The notes: generated from the letters alone by a model not told the origin. A DNA stretch of 39,010 bases from Streptosporangiaceae bacterium (GCA_025964715.1 JAOPYH010000363.1:1-39010); one strand, 5' to 3'; positions 9,111-16,971 are shown, numbered from the stretch's first letter. A program made the numbers and translations.

Positions 9111-9926
9111 TCAGGACGGAACGATCGCCAGCGGGCGGACCGGCGAACCGGTCACGCCGACCATCTTGAGCGGGAGGCAGATGAACAGGAACTCCTGCCT
9201 TCGATCCGCCGCGAGCTGTTCGAGGAACAGGTTCTCGAGGATGTACACGCCCCGCCGCACGATGAGAGCGGCATGGCCGGGAAGCGTGGCGCCGTCCGAT
9301 CCGACGGGCCCGATCGGATCCCAGGCCATGTTGTCGGCCCCGACAGCGAGCACATCCCGTTGGGCCAGCCACTCCGAGGCCGAGGGGGCGATCCCGGCAC
9401 CGTGGAGATAGTCGTCCGGGTCGCCCCACCGAGCGCCGTTGCCGGTACGCACGAGGACCACGTCACCGGGAGACCCCGACACACCTTGCGCCTGGGCTGC
9501 GTCGGCGAGTTCGTCGGCACCGATGAGCTCGCCGGGCGGGATGCGATCGATCCCACGGTGCCGCGCGATGTCGATGAGGACACCCCGGCCCAGGATCGGA
9601 GCGATGGTCTCCACTCCGAGCTGGGTGAAGCCCGTCGTCGACTGGACGTGGGCGTCCACCGCTCGGCCACCGAACATCTGCATGTTCTCTGCTTGGTGGC
9701 AGAGCGCGTCGATGTGAGTGCCGGAGTGCTCAGCCATCACGATGAGTCCCGACGCGCTCGTCCGGGCCTCGCCGAGCCCGCGTTCGTGGCGCCGGTGCAG
9801 GAAGTAGAGGAAACCGGGCCGGTGCGCCGGAAAGGTGGGCGCCCCGACGTAGCGCGGTTCCTCGAGGTCGTAGACCGTGGCATCCCGGAGCGCCGTGAGC
9901 AGGGAGAGCACCGCATCGGCGGGCAT
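9111..9926 (-). CDS. Cyclase-family (kynurenine formamidase-like) metal-dependent hydrolase
   Basis: A 271-residue member of the cyclase family, which includes kynurenine formamidase, isatin hydrolase and related ring-opening enzymes. The metal-binding motif is HSGTHIDALCH at residues 67-77, giving H67, H71, D73 and H77. Further family segments are VLIDIAR, GDVVLVRTGNG, VLAVGADN and the C-terminal FLFICLPLKMVGVTGSPVRPLAIV. It hydrolyses an amide, lactone or imide-like bond using a divalent metal in the cytoplasm; the substrate here is not known. Its ATG overlaps the stop of the tautomerase gene (TGATG), so the two are coupled. It is the last gene of the GMC B transcript; 154 nt and an IclR-type box follow. 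Confidence 0.87.
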   Translation of the reverse strand: MPADAVLSLLTALRDATVYDLEEPRYVGAPTFPAHRPGFLYFLHRRHERGLGEARTSASGLIVMAEHSGTHIDALCHQAENMQMFGGRAVDAHVQSTTGFTQLGVETIAPILGRGVLIDIARHRGIDRIPPGELIGADELADAAQAQGVSGSPGDVVLVRTGNGARWGDPDDYLHGAGIAPSASEWLAQRDVLAVGADNMAWDPIGPVGSDGATLPGHAALIVRRGVYILENLFLEQLAADRRQEFLFICLPLKMVGVTGSPVRPLAIVPS

Positions 9927-10138
9927 CAGGCCGAGACCCTGCTCGAGTCCGGGGCCTCGTCGGAGAGGGGAACGCCACCGCGGCCCCAGTTCTCCGCATC
10001 GACTTCGTTCACGACGACATTGACCCTGATCGGGTCGGAGCCGAGCACGTCGACCATCACGTTGGTCAGCTCTCGGATCAGCCGACGCTTCTGCTGGTCG
10101 GTCCTCCCCTTGAGCAGATGAACCTGGATCAATGGCAT
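9926..10138 (-). CDS. 4-oxalocrotonate tautomerase-family protein
   Basis: A 70-residue protein starting MPLIQVHLLKGRTDQQKRRLIRELTNVMVDVLG, typical of small 4-oxalocrotonate tautomerases. The catalytic residue is the N-terminal proline exposed after Met removal. It has the usual beta-alpha-beta length and the later IRVNVVVNEVDAENWGRGG segment. Such enzymes move a double bond or ketonise enols in degradation of aromatic or dicarboxylic compounds. It overlaps the start of the cyclase-family gene by one base, which suggests the pair acts on consecutive intermediates. GAGG lies three bases before the ATG. Confidence 0.88.
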   Translation of the reverse strand: MPLIQVHLLKGRTDQQKRRLIRELTNVMVDVLGSDPIRVNVVVNEVDAENWGRGGVPLSDEAPDSSRVSA

Positions 10139-10245
10139 GAGCCTCGTCCCGTCCTCGGTCGGCCTAGCTGTCGTCTGCCGCCTGGCGGTGAGCGTGGGAC
10201 GCGAGTGCGACGCGCCGCCCCAGGGGCGTCACCATCAGCGCGCGG

Positions 10246-10668
10246 TCACGGTGAAGGCGTCGGTCGGTAGATGGGGCCTCGACCCACGACCCGTTGCAGC
10301 ATGGGGTCGGAGGCGTCGATCACCTCCCGCTGCAGCCGCTGCGGGTCGTAGAGCTGCCCCGGGTAGCCGATGAGCTCGCGCACGCGTTGGTCGGTGTAGT
10401 AGGCGCCGGTCACCGCGAACGCGAGCGCCTCGAACCCGGCCGGGTCGTCGCGCTGCAGGTCCTTGATGTGCTCCGCGGTGTCCTGCCCCGTGCCGACCTT
10501 CAACACTCGCGACAAGTCGGCCTCGATGTCCGGCCGGACGCGCAGCGCCCGGTCGAGCCCTTCCTCGGCGACACCGACCTCGCTGGCCGCCGGCATGCCT
10601 TCCGCCGCGGGTACGAGGACGTCGGCGAGCGCGGCGAGGGTCGAACGCTGCGATGGGTCGATGGTCAC
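10246..10668 (-). CDS. Gluconate 2-dehydrogenase subunit 3-like protein B
   Basis: A 140-residue paralogue of the protein at 7569-8066. It shares LAALADVLVPAAEGMP, the helical RPDIEADLSRVL region, DPAGFEALAFAVTGAYYTDQRVRELIGYPG and a C-terminal PIYRP tail. The GTG start at 10666-10668 overlaps the stop of GMC B (GTGA) and has AGGAGGT six bases upstream. The frame continues far upstream inside GMC B, but that part is only a shadow. As in copy A there is no Tat or Sec signal. It probably pairs with GMC B. The order is flavoprotein then small subunit, the reverse of copy A. Confidence 0.82.
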   Translation of the reverse strand: MTIDPSQRSTLAALADVLVPAAEGMPAASEVGVAEEGLDRALRVRPDIEADLSRVLKVGTGQDTAEHIKDLQRDDPAGFEALAFAVTGAYYTDQRVRELIGYPGQLYDPQRLQREVIDASDPMLQRVVGRGPIYRPTPSP

Positions 10669-12305
10669 GTCGGCACCTCCTGGTTGCGGCGCTCGGCGAT
10701 CAGGTGGGTGACGCAACGCAAGGCCACCGCGGTCAACGTGGCGGTGGGGTTGGCCCCGGCCGAGGTGGGGAAGACGCTGCCGTCGTAGACATAGAGGTTC
10801 GGGACGTCGTGTGCCCGCCCCCACTGGTCGACCACCGAGGTGGCGGGATCCTCCCCCATCGTGCACGTCCCCATCAGATGCCATCCGCAGTCGCGCATGA
10901 GCCGGGTGGCGGAGATCTTCTTCGCGCCGGCGGCCTCGTGGGCATCCTCGGCCCGGGCCACGTGGAAGTCGAGCATGGCCCGGGTGTTGTCCGAGTTGCG
11001 GTACACGATCTTCGGCGCGGGGATCCCGTCGCTGTCGCGCACCTGCGGATCGAGCCGGACCTGGTTGGATTCCTCGGGCAGGTCCTCGGCGATGATCCCC
11101 CACTCGAAGCCGTGCCCGAACTCCTCCCGGACGTTGCGGTGCAGTGCCGGGCCGAAGCGCTCCTCCAACGGTGCGCCGCCGTAGCCGGACCGGAGACCGA
11201 GTGGTCCGCCGGTGGGCATGACCTGCCATTTGGCGCCCCGGACGAAGCCGCGTGACTCGTCGGTCTCGTAGAACTGCATGGAGTGGATCATCTGGCCCGA
11301 AGGGCCGAGCCAACTCTCGAGCGGCTCGTCATAGAAGCCGACGACCGCGGCGTAGGGGTGCATCATCAGCCGCTTGCCCACCAGCCCGGACGAGTTCGCC
11401 AGTCCGTCGGGGAAGCGGGCGGAGGTCGACAGCAGCAGCAGGCGGGGCGTGCCCACTCCGTTGGCGCAGAGGATGACGACCTGGGCGTCCTGTCTGTGCT
11501 CGTGGCCACTGCGGTCCACGTAGACCGCGCCGGTGGCGCGGCCCTGGCGGTCCACGGTGATCTCGCGGACCCTGGCGCCGGTCACGAGACGCGCTCCCGC
11601 CTCGGTGGCGATGGGCCAGTGCGTGAGGTCCGTCGACGCCTTGGCGCGGTCCGGGCATCCGGTCAGGCAAGTCCCCCGCAGGCCACAGGCCCGGAGATTC
11701 CCGTAGTCCCGGGAGGCGATCGCGTTGGGGCTCGGCCACCAGTGCCACCCCAGCGCGTCGAGCCCCTCAGCGGCCTTGCGGCCCATCTTGCCGATCGGCA
11801 GCGGCGGCAGCGGCATCGCGGCGCCGTCCGGATAGGCGGGGTCCCCACCGAGTCCCGAGACGGCGAACTCCTCCTCGACCTGCCGGTAGAAGGGCAGGAG
11901 GTCCTCGTAGGTGAAGGGCCAGTCATCCGCGATGCCGTCGAGTGTGCGAACCCGGAAGTCCGACGGCAGGCAGCGCACCCAATGCGCGGCCCAGAGAATC
12001 GTGCTGCCACCGACGCCGCTCCACATCAGCGGATTGACGTCGGAATCGGACGTCTCGCAGGGGTAGTCCGCGGCGCGGCCGCGCACGTTGGGGTTCGGAT
12101 GCCACGTCTTCGGCGCGAGCAGTTCCCACTCCAGCTTGGCTCCCGGGAACTCCCGTGGATCGGTGACGCCTCCCTGCTCCAGGCAGACCACGTCGAATCC
12201 GGCCTGCGCCAGGCGGGTCGCCGCGACCGAGCCCGACGCGCCGGCCCCGACGATGAGCACATCTGCGACGGTGTCCGTGCCCGTCACGCGGTCCGCTTCG
12301 GTCAT
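10665..12305 (-). CDS. GMC-family FAD dehydrogenase B, gluconate 2-dehydrogenase-type large subunit
   Basis: A 546-residue flavoprotein with GAGASG (GxGxxG, residues 20-25) at the FAD site. At the C-terminus are H476 in WHLMGTCTMG and N519 in SAGANPTAT, the GMC catalytic pair. The cysteine segment at residues 207-218 is CGLRGTCLTGCP, a C-x5-C-x3-C-P pattern with three cysteines. This matches the three-cysteine sites of FAD glucose dehydrogenase-type proteins, where a [3Fe-4S] cluster is known, and lacks the fourth cysteine found in GMC A. The ATG at 12303-12305 has AAGGAGGG six bases upstream, so the longer frame to 12629 is rejected. It heads the transcript that continues to subunit 3-like B, the tautomerase and the cyclase, and has an IclR-type box 92 nt upstream. 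Confidence 0.88.
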   Translation of the reverse strand: MTEADRVTGTDTVADVLIVGAGASGSVAATRLAQAGFDVVCLEQGGVTDPREFPGAKLEWELLAPKTWHPNPNVRGRAADYPCETSDSDVNPLMWSGVGGSTILWAAHWVRCLPSDFRVRTLDGIADDWPFTYEDLLPFYRQVEEEFAVSGLGGDPAYPDGAAMPLPPLPIGKMGRKAAEGLDALGWHWWPSPNAIASRDYGNLRACGLRGTCLTGCPDRAKASTDLTHWPIATEAGARLVTGARVREITVDRQGRATGAVYVDRSGHEHRQDAQVVILCANGVGTPRLLLLSTSARFPDGLANSSGLVGKRLMMHPYAAVVGFYDEPLESWLGPSGQMIHSMQFYETDESRGFVRGAKWQVMPTGGPLGLRSGYGGAPLEERFGPALHRNVREEFGHGFEWGIIAEDLPEESNQVRLDPQVRDSDGIPAPKIVYRNSDNTRAMLDFHVARAEDAHEAAGAKKISATRLMRDCGWHLMGTCTMGEDPATSVVDQWGRAHDVPNLYVYDGSVFPTSAGANPTATLTAVALRCVTHLIAERRNQEVPT

Positions 12306-12394
12306 CAGCGACCCTCCTTGCCCGCAGGAGCGTCTCCGACGACGCAGGGTCAGCGGGTATCCCGAGGGTAGGAGCAACGAAAAGGACCGCCAAC

Positions 12395-12420
12395 GCCGTT
12401 GCCGGATGCGGAACAACGGC
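12395..12420. promoter_or_regulatory. Probable IclR-family operator, copy 2
   Basis: The minus strand of 12397-12415 reads TGTTCCGCATCCGGCAACG, differing from copy 1 at 8995-9013 at only two positions of 19. The flanks extend the symmetry (GCCGTTG on the left pairs with CAACGGC on the right). It lies 92 nt before GMC B and 160 nt before the divergent oxidase gene at 12575, so it could act on either or both. Confidence 0.58.
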
Positions 12421-12574
12421 CGTGCCCGATCCGTCCCGTGGCATCTGGCGCCCAGATCCGGGCAGGAGGTGCGAAGCTCACTCCACCCGCTGCCCGTCGA
12501 CTCTGTCCCGTCCCTTCCGGGGGGTCCGAGCACCCACGGCAGCAGTCGGGCGACTCTGCCGGGAGAGACCGTCC

Positions 12575-13792
12575 ATGGACGCTGAGTACTGCGTGATCGG
12601 TGGCGGCATCGTCGGGCTGGCGACCGCAATGAGCCTGCTCCGGCGGCGACCAGGCACCGGCCTGGTGCTCCTCGAGAAGGAGACCCGCCTCGCTCGGCAT
12701 CAGACCGGCCACAACAGCGGAGTGATCCACTCCGGGATCTATTACCAGCCGGGGAGCTTCAAGGCGCGACTGTGCCGCCGGGGCGCCGAAGCGACCAAGG
12801 CCTTCTGCAGTGAGCACGGCATCCCGGTATCCGTGCAGGGCAAGCTCCTGGTGGCGACGGACGCGCGTGACGCCGGGAGAATGGCCGAGCTGGAGGAGAG
12901 AGCGCGGCAGAACGACATCGATGCTGTACGGCTCTCCGGGGCCGAGCTCCACGCACTCGAGCCACACGTCCGTGGCGTGGGCGCTCTGCTGGTCACGGCC
13001 ACGGGCAGCGTCGACTACCGACGGGTCTGCACCGCCATGGAGCAGGTGGTTCTCGCGGGGGGCGGGGGGATCGAGCTCGGGGTCGAGGTGACCGGAATAC
13101 GGGAGTCGCCGACGGAGGTCGCGGTCACCGCAGGACGCACCGGGTCGCCGCGGAGACGGTGGACCGCGAGCCGCCTGGTGGTCTGCGCTGGACTGCAGTC
13201 CGATCGTCTGGCGCGGATGGCGGGGCTCCCACTCCCCCAGGATGCCCGGATCGTGCCGTTCCGGGGCGAGTACTACCAGCTCCCGGAGAACAAGCGGGAC
13301 CTCGTTCACCACCTGATCTATCCCATCCCCGACCCAGATCTGCCATTTCTCGGCGTCCACATCACGCCGATGGTCGACGGACGGGTGACGGTGGGACCGA
13401 ATGCCGTCCTGGGCCTGTCGCGAGAGGGGTATCGCAAGGGTTCCGCGTCCTTCCGCGACGTCTGGGACTACCTGTCGTTTCCCGGCTTCTGGCGGCTCGC
13501 CGCCCACAACGTCCGGACGGGGGCCGTCGAGGTGCGCAACTCCCTCATCAAGCGCGGGTATCTCGATGCCGTACGCAGGTACTGCCCCGAGATCGAGTTG
13601 GCGGACCTGCTGCCCGAGGAAGCGGGAATCCGCGCCCAAGCGGTGCTGAAGGACGGGGCGCTGGCCCACGACTTCCTCTTCGCTCAGTCGGATCGGATGG
13701 TGCACGTCATCAACGCCCCCTCCCCCGCGGCCACGGCAGCCATTCCCATCGGCGAGATGATCGCCGACCGGTGTATCGAGGAGCGCACCTGA
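12575..13792 (+). CDS. lhgO: FAD-dependent oxidoreductase, L-2-hydroxyglutarate oxidase-like
   Basis: A 405-residue DAO-fold flavoprotein. It starts MDAEYCVIGGGIVGLATAMSL (GGGIVG at residues 9-14), then LLEKETRLARHQTGHNSGVIHSGIYY, the hallmark of L-2-hydroxyglutarate oxidases. Later come VDYRRVC, VVCAGLQSDRLARMAG, PFRGEYYQL, GPNAVLGLSREGY and the C-terminal DFLFAQSDRMVHVINAPSPAATAA. These enzymes oxidise L-2-hydroxyglutarate to 2-oxoglutarate at the membrane or in the cytoplasm. The ATG at 12575 follows GGGAGAG by about eight bases; an open frame back to 12422 has no better start. It diverges from GMC B and converges on the dehydratase gene with only 12 nt between stops. Confidence 0.85.
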   Translation: MDAEYCVIGGGIVGLATAMSLLRRRPGTGLVLLEKETRLARHQTGHNSGVIHSGIYYQPGSFKARLCRRGAEATKAFCSEHGIPVSVQGKLLVATDARDAGRMAELEERARQNDIDAVRLSGAELHALEPHVRGVGALLVTATGSVDYRRVCTAMEQVVLAGGGGIELGVEVTGIRESPTEVAVTAGRTGSPRRRWTASRLVVCAGLQSDRLARMAGLPLPQDARIVPFRGEYYQLPENKRDLVHHLIYPIPDPDLPFLGVHITPMVDGRVTVGPNAVLGLSREGYRKGSASFRDVWDYLSFPGFWRLAAHNVRTGAVEVRNSLIKRGYLDAVRRYCPEIELADLLPEEAGIRAQAVLKDGALAHDFLFAQSDRMVHVINAPSPAATAAIPIGEMIADRCIEERT

Positions 13793-13804
13793 GCGGCGAC
13801 GTCG

Positions 13805-14797
13805 CTAGGTGACGCCGAGCGCGCGTGCGAAGACCGAGGGGTCGACGTTGCCGCCCGAGGCGATGACGGCGACGGTGCGGTCCCGGACGTCTATCCGGTC
13901 AGCCAGGACGGCGGCGAGGGCGGCCGCGCCGGCGGGTTCGAGCACCAGCTTCAGATGCGCGAACGCGGCCGCCATGCCGCGCATCGCCTCCTCGTCGGTC
14001 ACCTCGAGGCCGCACACGGCGTACGCGCGGAGGGCGGTCAGCGGTCGCCGTCCCACCCGCGGCCCGCTGAGCCCGTCCATGATCGTGACCCGCCGGGGAT
14101 CGCGGGCTTCCGGCCGGCCGGTGACGAGGGACCGGGCCATCTTCGCCATGCCCGCGGGCTCGACCACGTGAATCGCTGCATCCGGATAGCGCGCCACGAC
14201 CGCTGCGGTGACGCCTGCGGACAATCCGCCACCGCTGCAGGGAACCAGGACCGCGTCCGGCCGGACCCCCTTCTCGGCGAGTTGCTCGGCGAGTTCCAGC
14301 CCGACCGTGCCCTGACCGGCCATCACCCGGTGGTCGTCGAACGGAGGGATGACGACCGTTCCCCGCTCACGGGCGATCTCGCCGATCACCTGGTGGCGGT
14401 CCTGCCGCCGGGGGTCGTAGAAGACCACCTCCGCACCCCACCAGCGGCAGCCCTCGACCTTGATGCGTGGCGCAGTGTCCGGCATGACGATCACCGACGG
14501 GCACCCGAACATGGCTGCCGCAGCGGCCACGCCCTGCCCATGGTTGCCCGCGGAATACGCCGCGACGCCGCTCGCGCATTCCTTCGAGGTCAGCGAGAGC
14601 AACGTGTTGAGGGCGCCGCGAAATTTGAACGAACCGGTGATCTGCAGGCACTCGGCCTTGATCAGGATGCGGCCGCCCACCTCGGCGTCGAGCACCGGGG
14701 AGGAGAGCAGCGGAGTCCTGACCACGTACGCGGTGAGCCTGGCCGCGGCTTCCCGGATGTCGTGTACTCCGAAGGGCTTCTCCGTCGTCGACTCCAT
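13805..14797 (-). CDS. PLP-dependent threonine/serine dehydratase-like enzyme
   Basis: A 330-residue fold-type II PLP enzyme. The cofactor lysine is K58 in SFKFRGA, the substrate loop is SAGNHGQGVA, and the phosphate-binding glycine loop is PCSGGGLSAG at about residue 180. It ends ...VAVIASGGNVD. The length fits catabolic threonine/serine ammonia-lyase or serine racemase-like proteins without the C-terminal ACT domain of the biosynthetic form. It would convert threonine, serine or a hydroxyamino acid to a 2-keto acid plus ammonia. Its ATG is at 14795-14797, 15 nt after the stop of the broken MBL gene, so the two were probably one operon. Confidence 0.87.
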   Translation of the reverse strand: MESTTEKPFGVHDIREAAARLTAYVVRTPLLSSPVLDAEVGGRILIKAECLQITGSFKFRGALNTLLSLTSKECASGVAAYSAGNHGQGVAAAAAMFGCPSVIVMPDTAPRIKVEGCRWWGAEVVFYDPRRQDRHQVIGEIARERGTVVIPPFDDHRVMAGQGTVGLELAEQLAEKGVRPDAVLVPCSGGGLSAGVTAAVVARYPDAAIHVVEPAGMAKMARSLVTGRPEARDPRRVTIMDGLSGPRVGRRPLTALRAYAVCGLEVTDEEAMRGMAAAFAHLKLVLEPAGAAALAAVLADRIDVRDRTVAVIASGGNVDPSVFARALGVT

Positions 14798-14812
14798 CTG
14801 CGGCTCAGCCCC

Positions 14813-15506
14813 CTACGGCGGCGTGAGGTCGAAGACGGTTTCGGTGGTGGGGTCGGCGGTGAACGTGGCGACGACCGCGGCCCGAGGGCTGGTCCGCGGC
14901 ACGACCGCGTTGTCCACCACGGAGAGCACTCGGTCATGGCCGCAGACGACCCGGGTGGCGTCGTCATCCGCAGCGAGGCTGCGGAGCCGGGCCGCGCTGC
15001 GGGCGCTCGCCGTCGCGTCCAGGGTCATGCCAACAGCCCCGGTGGCGAGCTCGGCGAGGTTCTTCGCCGCGTCTCCGGAGAAGACAACCGGACCGCTCCC
15101 GGTGGCGGCGATGTAAGCAACGTGCCCGGGAGTATGACCCGGCGTGGCGAGCACCCGCACGCCCGCGAAGATCTCGTCACCGTCGGTCACCCGCTCGACT
15201 CCGGCGCGATCGGCGAGTTTCGCGACGTGGAACTCCGGAATGAACCAGAACCCGATCGGCTGGGCGAGCGCCCAGTCCAGCTCGGCGCCCGAGACGAATA
15301 CCCGGGCGCGGGAAACAGCGGCCAGTTCAGCATGTGGTCGGAGTGGCAGTGTGTGAGCAGCACCGCGGTGACCTGGTCCGCTGGACGCCGTGCTCGGCGA
15401 GCCGGGCGGTGAGCAGATCACGCTGCATGTAACCGCCGGTGTCGACCAGCACCAACTCGTCGGCCGAGCAGTCACCCGCGTCTGAGTTCGGCAGCCAGGT
15501 GAGTTC
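14813..15506 (-). pseudogene. MBL-fold metallohydrolase, truncated and twice frameshifted
   Basis: The C-terminal 170 residues read as a metallo-beta-lactamase-fold hydrolase (ARVFVSGAELDWAL, GVRVLATPGHTPGHVAYI, VVFSGDAAKN, VVCGHD). Upstream the protein continues only by changing frame. ELVLVDTGGYMQRDLLTARLAEHG is in one frame, and ADQVTAVLLTHCHSDHMLNWPLF, with the HxHxDH metal motif, is in a second. The third frame begins near ARVFV. The breaks lie near 15380-15387 and 15301-15312, each explained by one missing base in a GC-rich run. The N-terminal 30-50 residues expected before ELVLVDTG are replaced by a copy of the dispersed repeat (15471-15506). Sequencing error could explain the frameshifts but not the lost N-terminus. 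Confidence 0.7.
15471..15506 (+). repeat. Dispersed palindromic repeat, copy 1 (half element)
   Basis: The segment matches the loop and right arm of the complete element at 16903-16971: TCACCCGCGTCT, two variable bases, then GTTCGGCAGC, one variable base, then AGGTG. The left arm is missing. It lies exactly where the 5' end of the MBL-fold gene should be, and the TetR gene ends about 60 nt further on. Confidence 0.65.
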
Positions 15507-15566
15507 TTCTGTGCGTAAGTCCCGCTACCTCCCGTGAGGCCGCAGCTACGGACTGTCCGGTGTGCG

Positions 15567-16175
15567 CTACGGGAGGAGGCTGCTGGTCAGCGTCTCCCGA
15601 AGCCACTGCTCGTAGCGCTGCGGCGACCAGCCCCAGGTGTCGCGCAGCATGAGGTGCACCTCCGGGGAGGTCAACGTCCACACGATGGCGGCCGCCTCCT
15701 CCTCGGACATGCGGTTCCGCAGCGAGCCGTGCGCGGCGAGCCAGGACACGACCGTGCGCATCGCCGCCCGCCGCTGCCGCAGCTGGATGTCCGCACGCAG
15801 CTCGGCCGCCACGGGGTCGACCGCGGCGGCGCTGCGCAGAATGTCGTCCACGGGCCGCACACGCTCCAGCTGTGCGGTCATGCCCGCGGCGAACATGGCC
15901 AGCTGGGTCCGCTGGTTGGGCTCGGCCCGCATGGCCTGGGGGTCGGTGCGATCGAGCAGCGCGACGCGCTCGTCGTCGCCGCCCACGACGACGTCGAGCA
16001 CCTCCTTCAGCAGAGCCACCTTCGACCCGAACGCGCTGTAGACGGTGTCGGGGGAGACCTGCGCCCGCCGGGCGACGGCGGCGATGGCCGTCGCCGCGTA
16101 GCCCTGGTCGAGGAAGAGCTCCCGGGCGGCGGCCACGACGCGTCGACGCGTCTCCCGCGCCTGCGCGTCGCGCAA
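15567..16175 (-). CDS. TetR/AcrR-family transcriptional regulator
   Basis: A repressor of about 202 residues. The helix-turn-helix is VVAAARELFLDQGYAATAIAAVARRAQVSPDTVYSAFGSKVALLKEVLD in its first 65 residues, followed by an all-helical ligand domain. The start is uncertain. The TTG at 16173-16175 is the first usable codon, yet the frame upstream (TTRSYRSPLRDAQ) looks like genuine family N-terminus and is preceded by AGGAGG at a useful distance, but with GTC in place of a start codon. It diverges from the SnoaL-like gene, 121 nt apart, and may repress it. The ligand is unknown. Confidence 0.85.
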   Translation of the reverse strand: MRDAQARETRRRVVAAARELFLDQGYAATAIAAVARRAQVSPDTVYSAFGSKVALLKEVLDVVVGGDDERVALLDRTDPQAMRAEPNQRTQLAMFAAGMTAQLERVRPVDDILRSAAAVDPVAAELRADIQLRQRRAAMRTVVSWLAAHGSLRNRMSEEEAAAIVWTLTSPEVHLMLRDTWGWSPQRYEQWLRETLTSSLLP

Positions 16176-16296
16176 CGGTGAGCGGTAGCTCCGAGTCGTC
16201 TTGACGGCTTCCTCCTTTCACCCGAGACTCACACTATCTGATCCAGGAGCACTCGGACGGATTTGGCCGCCAGTGCCCACCCGCCAGGAGGATGCG

Positions 16297-16752
16297 ATGA
16301 GCACCATGACCGACCCGCCCGCCGCGCCGACCACCGCCGACCCGCTCACCGTGATGCAGCGGATCTTCGACGAGGGGTTCGCCACCGGGGACGGGGCCGT
16401 CGTGGACGCCGTCTGCTCGCCGGACCTCGTGGACCACCAGTTCGGCCTGGCGGGTTCCGGGGCTGCGGCGATCGAGCACGTCAAGGCGGCGATCGCGGAT
16501 GTGCACCGGGCCGTCCCCGACATTTCCTTCGCCATCGAGGATTCGGCGCAACAGGGCGACACGATCTGGGTGCGCGTCCGCGCCCGCGGCACCGCCACCG
16601 GCCCATTCTTCGGCCCACCGAGTGGCCGCCCTGTCGACTTCACCGTGCTCGACGTCGCCCGCGTGGTGGACGGTCGCATCGTCGAGCACTGGGGCGTGCC
16701 GGACCGCTTCGCGATGCTCGCCCAGACCGGCGTGCTCGACCGGCTGGGCTGA
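16297..16752 (+). CDS. SnoaL-like / ester cyclase-family protein
   Basis: A 151-residue protein of the NTF2-like SnoaL group. PLTVMQRIFDEGFATGDGAVVDAVCSPDLVDHQFGL forms the N-terminal helices, followed by AIEHVKAAIADVHRAVPDISF, GDTIWVRVRARGTATGPFFG and the closing VDGRIVEHWGVPDRFAMLAQTGV. Such proteins have a conical pocket that binds or isomerises small hydrophobic compounds; the substrate here is unknown. The ATG at 16297 has AGGAGG five bases upstream, which settles the start over the longer frame from 16201. It is divergent from the TetR gene and is its most likely target. Confidence 0.85.
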   Translation: MSTMTDPPAAPTTADPLTVMQRIFDEGFATGDGAVVDAVCSPDLVDHQFGLAGSGAAAIEHVKAAIADVHRAVPDISFAIEDSAQQGDTIWVRVRARGTATGPFFGPPSGRPVDFTVLDVARVVDGRIVEHWGVPDRFAMLAQTGVLDRLG

Positions 16753-16902
16753 ACGCCAGGGCTACTCGCCGGGTGCCGACCGCGACTCGCTCGCCCGGTG
16801 ACAATCTCTGATCGCTACCGCAGCGAGACGAGCGCCGTCGACCTCACCCGAACAGGCGACGCTGCACCTTCCGGAACGGCCGCCGGACTTGCGCACATCT
16901 GT

Positions 16903-16971
16903 CACACCTTGCTGCCGAACTCACCCGCGTCTCGGTTCGGCAGCAAGGTGTGGAACGGGTGGGAAAGTCAC
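16903..16971. repeat. Dispersed palindromic repeat, copy 2 (complete hairpin)
   Basis: The arms CACACCTTGCTGCCGAAC (16903-16920) and its exact reverse complement (16935-16952) form an 18-bp perfect stem around a 14-nt loop. A tail, GAACGGGTGGGAAAGTCAC, follows to 16971. On the reverse strand, the tail plus one arm (16971 down to 16935) matches the start of copy 3, and the loop plus right arm matches copy 1. It lies in the 347-nt gap (16753-17099) between the converging SnoaL-like and membrane-protein genes, where it could also stop transcription from both sides. I see nothing else in that gap. Confidence 0.72.
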
